DNA from: Cordia subcordata
Taxonomy: Eukaryota > Streptophyta > Magnoliopsida > Boraginales > Cordiaceae
NCBI GenBank assembly: GCA_028554755.1
Contig: JAPTOF010000010.1
Location: forward strand, 10,452,001 to 10,516,000
Length of the DNA stretch: 64,000 nt
Direction of reading: 5' to 3'
A program made the position numbers and the translations under genes. The notes beneath the pieces were generated by a model. The model was given only the letters and a program-made list of their open reading frames with translations. It did not search any database and was not told where the DNA came from. Below, piece by piece: positions 36,254 through 46,114 of this stretch (its first letter is position 1; every line of letters starts with the position of its first letter).

Positions 36254-37320
36254 GTTTGTGATATGGTTAAGGTTTCTCTTTTTAGTTCTATTTGGCATAA
36301 TTATGAGATTTCATATTTAGTTATAGAGTTTTGAGCAGTAGAGTTTTGGATAAAAATATATTGTTAAATAGAAGTAGTTAATTTTTTAGTATTGTACTTT
36401 AAGAGTTGAGCTTTTAGTTGTTTTGAAAGTAATATTACATTTTAAAAAACATGAAATAGTATTTTGAGAAAAATAAATAAAAATAATTTCTGACGTGATG
36501 TAAAACTTTTCAAAAGTTTTTTCTTTTTTCTTTTGAAATACTCCAAGTTGGAGCTTTTGGTTTTTTTAACGTTTTCTAATTTCATCATTTATCCAAAGCT
36601 CTTCTAAAAATACACCAAACATATTAATTTCATTTTTTGAAGTCACAAAAAGTACTTTTGAATGTCCAAAAATTAAGGCAAACTGACTCTTAGCCTCATG
36701 ACAATAAATTGAAAGATTTAAGGTATAATTGGCTAATTAGTATGCCTATTTAGTTGTCTTCTTTTAGTTTTATAACTAGGGTGATCGAACATCTACCTCT
36801 CAATAACAATCAATTAAAGGTTTGAGGGGACCATGTGAAAGAGTGACCTTTTGCATCCGTTCAAGTACCAATTTTGAGTTATTCTATCAACAAATTTTGC
36901 CGCCCTTCAAAGGCCTTCACATAGAGCAACAAGTGTAGTTATACTATTCGATGTTATATACCTAAATTTCACTGAAAAACTAGGGTTATACATGGTTCAA
37001 TTCAATTCGGGAATTTTGAAAATCTTTAGAACCATCCCAAACTTTTAGAGTGGGTCTAGTTAAAAACACTCTGATACTCAAGTCACTGTTTGGTCGAGGC
37101 GTAAAGATAATAATTTGAGAGAGGTTAGAACAAACTGGAGCTTAAGTGTGAAAATATTGTACCTAGATGTGTAAGCTATGTTGTGGGAATGATGCTTACT
37201 TGGTCCATGCCCTTCCCTCTAGAGGAAGGGTCTATTTATACCTAGAGAGTCTAGAGATATATGCAATTCATTAACTGCTAGACTATTGGGCATCTTGATC
37301 GACTTATCTATAGTTATTCT
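36254..37320. other. Intergenic stretch, possibly part of a retroelement LTR
   Basis: No gene. Sequence around 37170-37250 (CCTCTAGAGGAAGGGTCTATTTATACC) contains a palindromic TCTAGA region and a TATTTATA box reminiscent of LTR promoters, but no LTR ends were found. The same character continues after the hAT element at 38187. Confidence 0.35.
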
Positions 37321-38186
37321 TAGGGGTGGAAATATCCTTTTTGAACCCAAACCCTAACCCGAATATGGTCGGATGAAAATTAGAACAATTTTGGATTGGG
37401 ATATCCAATAAAATTACTGGATATTGGATAGTAGTTTTGATAGTTTTTTCCTATCCAAACCCAATCTGAAAAACCTGAAAACACAAACAAACACACATAC
37501 ACTACTCCATCGTGAATCATTTACCATAATATTCTAATGTAACACATATATAAACATAAACATTATATAATACATTAATTTTAAACTATACAAAGAAAAA
37601 AGAGAAAGAGAGCATTATACAAAAATAATGAGAAGTTAAATAACATAATTAACCTATTTGTGAATAAGTTAGATAATTGAATATAGTAATATAACTAGAA
37701 TTAACAAAATGTACCATTTAATTTAGCATAAATAATTATTATGTTTACGTTAGATAAATGTGGAAATATATTTGTATAGTTAATATCTATTAATTTTTCC
37801 TTTTTGTTTGATTAGTAGTTATGATGGAAATGACTTCGTATTTAAAAAGATTTGATTTTTGTATCATCATTTTGAACAATCACTTTTCTTTTTTTGATAG
37901 TTAATTAATAACTTAATAGTTTGAAATTCTAATTTGCATATTAAAATTTAATATTTTGCTTTTGTCTATTCTTAGTTACTATGATTTATTGTTGTTGTAA
38001 TGATTTCATATTAATGTTGTTGAATTGATTAATAATTAATAAGAAACTCAACTTTTTCTAACTCAATAAAATATCCAATCTGATATCCAGTCTGTAGTTG
38101 CTTTTTACTATCCAATTGGGTTTTAATTTTCTTTATCCAAATTCGAAAACCCGATTATCTAAAAAACCGTTCTGATTTCCACTCCA
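37321..38186. mobile_element. Non-autonomous hAT element, 866 bp
   Basis: The ends TAGGGGTGGAAAT and TGGAGTGGAAATC (right end, reverse complement) are typical hAT-type inverted repeats. Flanks GTTATTCT and ATTATCCT agree in 6 of 8 positions. Subterminal text repeats GGATAT / ATATCC and CCAACCC-like words on both sides. No coding capacity. Confidence 0.55.
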
Positions 38187-38873
38187 ATTATCCTAACCCC
38201 TCCTTTGTGTGGGACAGAGACAAATACAACACCAATAAGAATTGTATGAAGCTTTATCTGTAATATGCGAAGCCTCTTCTTCTAGATAATCATGCCAGAG
38301 TCATAGAGATCAAATAGCAATCCATTGTCCAAGCGGCAAGAATTTATGGAGCCATACAAGAGGTGCAAGTTAGCTCCTTTTGGATTGTGAAATAATCTTG
38401 GGCAAAAGCCTCTCAACCCAATCCAATCGGACCTTTAGGTCGATGACCAATTTTTCGTCAATACAATAGTCTAGGCTATCCTAAGGTGAAAGTTTCAGTC
38501 TCGCAATATCATGTGTAAGTTGTTTCGAATATCATGCCCACCAATAGATAATAGGTGGGTTTTCTCTGTTTACTTTTCCTTCTACTATATATATAAGCAA
38601 GCTAGAGTCTTAACATTGCATGATTGCACCTAAAGTCAAAAAAAAAAAAAAAATACTGAGAGAATTTTTCTTGCTTGTGTTCACAGGAAAAATTTTTGCA
38701 GCTGTAAAGACGCTTGAAGAACGAAGAAATCAATCCACGCCTCTTTCATTTGATTGCTTTTACATATTGGCACTTTACAAGTTATATAATATCTTTTACA
38801 CTGCCTATGATAATGTGTATGCACTCTAAAATATTGAACTTATCTGGAAAAGTATTGCACATTTAAATATTTA
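38187..38873. other. Intergenic stretch
   Basis: No gene recognised. Holds an A-run at 38640-38652. The first 350 bases may continue the sequence split by the hAT element. Confidence 0.4.
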
Positions 38874-39592
38874 GTGTGTGTTTGGCAACAGCTTTTGGAG
38901 TAGCAAGTCAAAATACTATTTTATTAGATTAGTTTTGTTCGGTAAACTAGCTTTTCATATAGCTTTTAGAGTTTCAACTAGCGTTTCTCAAAAGCTAAAA
39001 ATTTTAACGTTTCAGGTAGCTGTTAGCTTTTCACTTTTTTTTTTGGGCAATTCTACCCTTTTCTTCATTTTTTTGATAATTCTACTCTTTCTCAATCTCT
39101 CTCTAAATTTTTACCTTTCTTTCACAAATAAAAATTAAAAAATAATATAAAAATGAGTGTCAAATTGTATCTAATCAACATATACTAAAAAGTATAAGTT
39201 TTATAGTTCTTTCTTTTGAAAAAATAAATCTTGAATATATTAAAATTAATTTTTATAATATTAATTCAAATGTTTTATAAAAAAATTAGTTATATTTTAA
39301 TATTAAAATATTATTATAAAAAATAAATGTTTAACTATAAAGTATATTATCTTATTCCTATAATAGTAATAATAATTATAATTATCATAACAATAAAAAC
39401 AATAATAATATAATATCAATGTCTTTTTACGTCAATTTATATTTATCAGCTAATCTAACAGTTGATTTTACCGAATACATTTTGTTCAATCAGCTAGTTA
39501 AACAGCTATCAGCTAACAACTAAAATACAATAACTATCAGCTACCCAAACAACTATCAGCTACTCAAACAGTTAATTTTGTCGAACAGACCC
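38874..39592. mobile_element. Harbinger-type MITE, 719 bp
   Basis: TTA on both sides (38871-38873, 39593-39595). Ends GTGTGTGTTTGGCAACAGCT and GGGTCTGTTCGACAAAATTA (right end, reverse complement) form an imperfect inverted repeat. Subterminal AGCTNTTAG / CAGCTATCAGCTA words recur many times (39450-39570). No gene. Confidence 0.6.
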
Positions 39593-41113
39593 TTAGTTAT
39601 GATTTTGAACTAATTTAGTAGATATATAGTGTATGTGGTATGATTATGTCTTGATGATGTTAATTTTAGGAGTCACAATTTGCGACTACTTTTTGACAAG
39701 ATGCTATTGTCTACTTCCAGGTGCTATTTCACACAATTATTAAGATCCAAATGAAATTTACTTGAGTTCAAGAGAAAAGAAACAAACTCATGGATTAAAT
39801 TGTTAAAAGAACTTGTTACTATGTGATCACTATCTCTATGGCAAGGAAATGATAACTATTTTCGTTTTTAGGACTTTTTTTTTTTGGCATAGAGATTGTT
39901 GAGAAAGATAATTATTATAGATGCATAGAGATTATTGAAAATTATAACTATTATGGTTTGGGGTTATTGTTAGATCTTTATTAGATGTATAGAGAGAGTC
40001 GAAAATGATAGTTTTTGTACATAATGATATTTTGCTCATTTTCTTTCAACAACAATTCTATGTTTACTTTTAAAAATGAAAAGATTTTGGTGTTTGGACT
40101 TTAGTTGAAAAATGAATTTTGTGAATTTGTGATTTCTGAAATATAAAAATAGTGTTTTGTGAAATTTCAAAATTTGTTGTCATTGGGATGGTTCGTGGCT
40201 ATATATGTGGCAAATCTTTAGTAGCCATGGGTTTAGCCACTGAAGTCTTGTAGCCTATATATGTGGCAAATCTTTAGTAGCCATGGGTTTAGCCACTGAA
40301 GTCTTGTAGCAAGTGTTAACAATATTGCCGCTGAGCAACATTTTTCTCGTGGCCAATTTTGTAGCCATGACCTTTCGAGCCACAGCAAGTGATGGCCAAA
40401 ATTTCCATAGCCAAGTGTTGTTCCCAAGGGCAATATAGTGTTTTGTTACAAACTCTCATGACACAAGTGAGTGATTGTCATAGAGAGTCAATAGTGAAAA
40501 GGTAATTTCTTAGAACATAACATTTAACTTGAAATATAGAATTCACACTTGAAAGAAAGTTTGTGAAATCTTTTCTAAATACCATTCCATATGGAAATTG
40601 GAAACTAAACACTAGCTGTAACTCTCCATTCTACATCGATTTTTTATGAGATTTGTATTCAGTTTATAATAGTTTGAGTTTACTATTATTGTCACGACAA
40701 ACTTTAAACATTTTGAATTGGTTAGACTCACTTGTAGTTATAGGCCAATAGTTGTGCCTCAGGCATTAAACTAGCATTCTTTTTTAGCGGTGGGGGAGTA
40801 TCCTTCTTTGAGGGACCGCATAGGTAAATTATTTGATTAAATCTAATTTGATCTAAATCCTTTTGTTATCAATTCAAGATCTAGTGAAAATAGTCAAAAA
40901 AAAAAAAAAAAACTGGAGTGATGCTAGAGTTGATAATCTACTTTGAAAAGAGGCAAGCAATTGAAGATCCTAGCTTGGTTAGTTTTGGAAGATGGTTAGA
41001 TGTTTCTAATTTGTAAAAAGAACTTCAAGAAGTATTGACATTGAACATTGTTTAAGAAGCAAAACTGATAATAACATAGTCAAGGACGACGCCAGTGTAT
41101 TGTTAGAGGGGTA

Positions 41114-41149
<36 letters not shown>
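39593..41149. other. Intergenic stretch with a small duplication
   Basis: No gene. Contains a 56-bp perfect tandem duplication (listed separately) in a region rich in TAGCCA/GCCAC words (40190-40430) that recalls CACTA-type subterminal repeats, although no CACTA terminus was found. An A-run lies at 40895-40911 and a (TA)n run at 41119-41148 abuts the next pseudogene. Confidence 0.4.
40199..40310 (+). repeat. 56-bp perfect tandem duplication
   Basis: 40199-40254 and 40255-40310 are identical (CTATATATGTGGCAAATC...GTCTTGTAGC). Perfect identity implies a very recent event or an assembly repeat. Confidence 0.95.
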
Positions 41150-41152
<3 letters not shown>

Positions 41153-42159
41153 CCCCGAAGACAGCAGTAAAGAGAATCGCAATTGTTTGTTTGATATTGT
41201 GAACAAGGGGAAGAAGCCACTTATCCACATGCCTATCAATTCTCATTGTATTGGATCTTCACAAGGATGGTTGATACTTCTTCAATACAAAGTTAATCTA
41301 CTAGTCTACAATCCACTCTTGGATGTCAAAGTTTGCCTTCCATCTATTGTTTCTCTTCGAAGCTTTGATTACAACCCCATCAATTTATCGGAACATTGGA
41401 TTAGTAAGGCTATTCTCTGGGGTGATCCTATACTTGGTGTTCACAATGGTGGCGTTGCAGTTATTATGGATGGAATTCAAAGCTTGCTTTTGCCAGGAAT
41501 GGAGATAGCAGATGGACTCAATTCGAGAATTCGGACCATGACTATTGCGGTATCATACTTTGCCAAGATTTCGTATGTGCATTATCATCAACGTCATGTG
41601 TCGAAGTTTGGAATACCAAATGCTCCTATCCTGCAAAAGTTATGGAATTCAAGCCATCTTTCCAGGAAACATACCCGAATTCAAGGAGCCTACAAGGGAC
41701 TTATACACTATGCGGAGTTACATAGTTGAGTCAAGAGGTTATCTTCTACTTGTGGTTAGGTGCATTGGTGAATATGTCAATCCATATGGTGAACCTGTCC
41801 ATGAATCAGACTTATTCGAAGAGGAGAATATGAATTTTTGCTGTCCATACATGACAACGAAATTTTATGTTTACAAGCTGGATTTCAACAAGTGGGCATG
41901 GATGGAGTTGCAGAATTTGGGTGACGAGATGTTATTTGTGGGTGGTAATCAGTCCATGTCTTTGTCAGCTAAGGATTATGCAGGGTGTGAAGAGAACGCA
42001 ATTTATTTTAGTGATGATTATTGGCTTCGGATGGACGAAGATTACATGTATGGAGGTCATGACATGGGTATTTTTGACTTGGAGAGTAGAAGTGTTAAGG
42101 AGATTTACGAATGCGAGTTGAATAAGATGACACCAGCCTTTTGGATCCTTCCTAGTTAA
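41150..42159 (+). pseudogene. DUF295 / KIB1-4 beta-propeller (F-box-associated) pseudogene
   Basis: The C-terminal propeller domain of plant F-box/DUF295 proteins is clear: SHCIGSSQGWLILL near the start, QDFVCALSSTSCVEVWN in the middle, then SYIVESRGYLLLVVR, FYVYKLDFNKWAWMELQNLGDEMLFVGGNQS, CEENAIYFSDDYW and the terminal FWILPS before TAA. It needs three frames: 41187-41540, about 41540-41650, then to 42159, so two one-base deletions are inferred. The F-box itself is missing; sequence begins right after a (TA)n run. A broken 5'-truncated copy, unrelated in sequence to the F-box gene at 35573. Confidence 0.8.
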
Positions 42160-43650
42160 TCCATGGTCAAGATGTGCAAAGCGGTGAAAGGAGAAAAGGT
42201 TTCCGACGTATCGGTGTGCATGTGGAGCAGTCATCCGTCTTGCTTATGAAGTTTGACCCTCTCTATGTATTGCAAAGTATCTGATATTCACGTTTAGTAT
42301 TCACGTGATATTTCAATCTCTATGTATTTTGACATATGTTTATTCATGAAGTTAATTGTAGTACAACTCAATATTTGTGCTTTTTTATGGCATTATATTA
42401 GTCACATTAGTCAGTTTTTGAATCACAACATAAGAACTACAGACCAAAAGACATGCTTTAGATTAACCTCATATTTTTACCTTTAAAAAATGCAAATCAC
42501 AGATGGCATTTTCATTCCAATTTCTTCTTTTATACCAGGGAAGATGCTGCCTCTTTCTTATAGCAGAACATTGATGCAAGCTATCATAGTATTTGTCTAA
42601 AAGTATAGAGACACTTGCATTGGTTGATGCCCCTAATCTGCCATAGTTTTAGGGCCATTATGATTTCCATGATTGTCTGGGCCAACTTCATAAGGTCCTG
42701 CAGAATTGCCATGAGAACTTTAAGTGTCCTGGCGCATGCACCAATTGCACCTATGGTAGCAATGATGTGTATAACATTTTGTTGCCAAATTTTACTGACT
42801 ATTGCACCATGCATTCTTGCAAGCTTAATTAAAATATATTGCACATCAGACACAAAGACACAATAACGGATTAAAGTGAGGATAATCGGCTTGTTCTATG
42901 ACTAAAATGCAAAGCATGATGTTCTAAGTAAGATCTCCTTCAAGATCAGAAAAGTTATATATGTTGTTTATACCTCATGCTAACATTTGAATCCAATACC
43001 AAGTAGAAAAGAATTTACTATAGAAAGCAGAAGATCTTATAGGCACTACATAAAACAACATGCTTCTCCCTATTGTAGAATTACAGTTACCCAAGGAGTG
43101 AAGCAGGCCTGTCATTGGGCAAACAAAGAAAAGACTGAGTCAGACCTTATTGCCTCTGCAGGAAGTTGAGCCCGGATACTACACAGACAACATTTGTGTT
43201 AATGTTAATTGGATTGCCATTTTGTGCAATCTAATAAAGTCACAGTTCTCATTTTGAATATTTGTTCAGTTCATGTTCAATTGAGGACCACATACTACAG
43301 CACTTACCATGGAGTGGGCAGTGTCACTTTTGTTAAATCACCCTCAGGTTCTGTGGAAAGCCAGAAACCAGATAGACAACCATGTCCTCCTGGACGATTA
43401 CTAGAGGATTCAACCCATTCTTTGACGGCCAACAATTTGATCTTCCAGCTTCACATACATACATTAGCCTTAGGAAGTGTTTGGAAAAGAAACGCATATA
43501 AATGCAATAGCCTGATTAACTCTACATAGTATCTCGAAGGTTAATAATTACCTGTAAGATATATTCTTCTATTTTCTTTTAGCTGCAAGCAAGAATCTTT
43601 CACTATGTTTCAATAAGTTTATTGAACAACCATGTAGATGAACTGACACC
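42160..43650. other. Unassigned stretch between the two pseudogenes
   Basis: Composition is less AT-rich than most of the window. On the minus strand 43440-43303 there is an open stretch with PGGHGCLSGFW and STEPEGDLTKVTLPTPW, followed by a donor-like GTAAGTGC, that could be a captured exon; I do not recognise it. A frame at 42853-42584 (minus) is not recognised either. Confidence 0.3.
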
Positions 43651-44060
43651 ATGGAAGTTGTCAAGAAGGCAGGCTGCATTTTCTCCTATGATCCAAATCT
43701 AAGATTGGCTTTGTGGCTATCAGCAGAGTCTGCATGACAAGGCATCATGAGCATATAGGACCAAGTTGACACCATTAAGGTATTAAATTTCTATTTTTCT
43801 GCTTGTTAGTTGCTCTATGAAAGAATTGTTATGGCTAGTTACTTAAAACTTTAGCTTCTTCATTTCTATGCTAATTGCAAATAAGTGAAGAAGAAATCAC
43901 ATTCGTGACTGACGAAGATGATGCCTATGATGATAATGTGGTAGTTAGTAAGCTTTTCCAACCCAATCTTAAGCTTTTCATAGTAACCCAAGGGGCAGGT
44001 GGATGTAGATACTAAACCAAGACAACCATCTGGTTTAGCACAGCCACTGCAGGTGTATAA
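43651..44060 (+). pseudogene. Fructokinase (pfkB family) pseudogene fragment
   Basis: Two exon remnants. Exon A (43651-43779) has VVKKAGCIFSYDPNLRLALW and a segment ending DQVDTIK, with stops TGA and TAG inside. After a GTATTA donor and an intron of about 100 bp, exon B (43881 on) has ISEEEITFVTDEDDAYDDN, KLFQPNLKLFIVTQG and GGCRY before a stop. These are characteristic plant fructokinase blocks (phosphorylation of fructose in the cytosol or plastid). The acceptor reads GCAA instead of GCAG. The substrate-binding N-terminus and the catalytic GAGD motif are absent. The retained intron argues for a DNA-level copy rather than a retrocopy. Confidence 0.8.
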
Positions 44061-44173
44061 ACATGATACTTAAAGGTGGTCAAAGTTTTTTCCATCTTTG
44101 CAACAGTTGGCAATCCTTAGAGAGCAACTCACTATGTCATATTCAAATACACAACCAGCATCCTTACAAATTA

Positions 44174-44400
44174 GGGCCTGTTTGGATTGGCTTTTTTCAG
44201 GAAAAAACATTTTTTTTCCTGAAAAAGTTCCATTAAATTTATAATAACTATTTGATTTGGCTTCTAAAAAAGCTAAAACTCTGAAAAAAGCTCAAATACA
44301 GTTTTTTTTAGAAGTTAGAATTTTCAGCTTCTCAAAAAAAGCTGCTTTTCAAAAGCCGCTAAAAAAAGTGCTTTTGAAAAAAGCCAATCCAAACGGGTCC
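44174..44400. mobile_element. Tourist-like MITE, 227 bp
   Basis: Perfect TTA flanks (44171-44173, 44401-44403). Terminal repeats GGGCCTGTTTGGATTGGCTT and its near-complement AAGCCAATCCAAACGGGTCC extend 25 bp with about two mismatches. Sister copies lie at 28996-29221 and, as half an element, at 55884-55995. Confidence 0.85.
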
Positions 44401-44689
44401 TTACTTTCCGTGTCTCTTGTCATTTGTTAATTATGTCATCTCAAAAATTGAAACTGAAATCTCAAGTTCACTTCAGTACAAAAATAAAAAAGAAATTCTC
44501 AAATTTACTGGCCCAAAATTGTTACCTTAAGTAATATGAAGCAATTGAAGCAATTTACAGAAGTAATATGACCACTCTTGAATTCATGTCATTTTGAGCA
44601 TCATCTCAAATGCAATACATTCACACTTAAACCAAACAAACAAATAAAAGAAAAAAGAATAGTTAAACACAAATTGTAATGTTTTTCTT

Positions 44690-44771
44690 TCAGCTGCTTG
44701 GAAGAATCATATCGGCGAGGAAGCTCTTTCTAGAGGGACATGACTTGGACCATCCATCTCAACTTGGAAAT
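44690..44771 (-). other. Possible 3'-UTR exon of receptor gene 2
   Basis: On the minus strand an acceptor TTGATCACAG ends at 44772. A donor CTCCCAG|GTAATT lies at 46090, 24 bases after the receptor 2 stop, so a 1.3 kb 3'-UTR intron is possible. Receptor gene 1 has a similar donor 56 bases after its stop. Not proved without transcripts. Confidence 0.3.
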
Positions 44772-44868
44772 CTGTGATCAACAAAAAAGAAAGGGAACAA
44801 GAAAAGTAAAGAAAAAGTAAAATACTGACTCACATATAGTAAATTAGAGCATTAAATTAATTCAAGGA

Positions 44869-45410
44869 TTAGTTCTTCTAATGGCCCTTGAACTTTGGAT
44901 CTTGAGATAATTTGGTCTTTGAACTTTTAAACTACAACTTTTAGTCCATAAACTATGAGCCATTGGACAAAAGAAGGACAATTGGTGTCTTCTGTTCAAA
45001 ATTTTAATGATGAAGTGACAAAAATTTTTAATTGTCTTTATTTTGTCCGACGATTTTTAGTGCAATCATTAAAAGCCACAGTTTAAGTTCAGGATCAAAT
45101 TATTCGAAGGCCTAAAGTTCAGGGACCACTAGAAGAACTAACTCTTAATTCCTTTATTGGTCCTTGAACTTCTGGCGTTGGGACAATTTGGTCTCTGAAC
45201 TTTTAAACTGTGTTTTTTAGTTCCCAATCTATGAGTCGTTGGACAAAATAAAGACAATTAATGTTTTCCGTCTAAATTTTACAGCAAAATAACAAAAAAT
45301 TGTAACTGTCCTGATTTTGTCCAATGAATCATAGTTAAGGGACTAAAAGACACATTTTTAAAATTCAAGATCAAATTATCCTAAAGTTCAAGCACCACTA
45401 GAGGAACTAA
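44869..45410. mobile_element. Two tandem copies of a hairpin MITE
   Basis: 44869-45141 and 45148-45410 align along their length. Each copy is itself a long imperfect hairpin: it begins with (G/C)CCTTGAACTTTT...GATAATTTGGTC and ends with its complement (GATCAAATTAT...AAAGTTCAGG). Shared words include GAACTTTTAAACT and GTCCATAAACTATGAG-type text. No gene. This would form two large adjacent stem-loops, or pair between copies. Confidence 0.6.
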
Positions 45411-45509
45411 CCCTTAATTTAATGATTTAATTAAGGATTTAGAGCTTGATCAGTGAACTCCTCTCAGCCCAAGCCAAAAGAAGCTCATTATAGATCCTCA
45501 CATAACAAG

Positions 45510-45581
45510 TGTAAAGCTCAAGTTGAATTTCATATTGCATAGTCATGTAAAGCTCGAGTTGAATTTCATATTGCATAGTCA
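45510..45581 (+). repeat. 36-bp tandem duplication
   Basis: TGTAAAGCTCAAGTTGAATT... (45510-45545) is repeated at 45546-45581 with one mismatch (CTCAAG versus CTCGAG). Confidence 0.9.
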
Positions 45582-45599
45582 CCCTAGCAAAGGTAGTTA

Positions 45600-45799
45600 G
45601 CACTCATTTAGATAGTTTTTCTTCAAGTGCTTTTTTCTTAATTTTTTAAAAAATGTGTTTTCTAAAAAACAAACTAAATTTGAGATTTTTTAGAGCTTTA
45701 ATTTTTTTTAAATCCAATTTAAATACTTATTACGAAAAGTCATCTTTTTTCAAGAAAAAAATATACTTTTTTGTGAAGTAAAAAAATCCAAATGAGCCC
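45600..45799. mobile_element. Tourist-like MITE, 200 bp, diverged
   Basis: TTA on both sides (45597-45599, 45800-45802). Ends GCACTCATTTAGATAGT and GGGCTCATTTGGATTTT (right end, reverse complement). Internal text resembles the 44174 family but is more diverged. Confidence 0.6.
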
Positions 45800-46114
45800 T
45801 TAGATTATCATGAATAATACCAGCCTCCATATACATGAAAAGTTAAAAATAAAAGAAGTGCCTGCCTTGGTGGAGAAACTAAGATATAGAGGAACTATAA
45901 TTTATTTCATTATATCTTGGTAATATTTGATTGATGCAGCATATGTGTTGTCTAGTAATGTACAATAATGGTTAACCAAAATTTCGAAAAAGAAAGGAAA
46001 AAAAAAAAGGATATAGATTGTATATTGCATAAATTTATTAAGGAGTCAATTAGAAAAGTTTTGATATCATTGTGATATAAGAAGAATTACCTGGGAGGGG
46101 ATTGAGCTATTACT

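Noticed and set aside
42584..43440. Minus-strand frames including a PGGHGCLSGFW stretch as a host gene
   Set aside because: No family recognised; a donor-like site alone is not enough. It is noted as an unassigned stretch.
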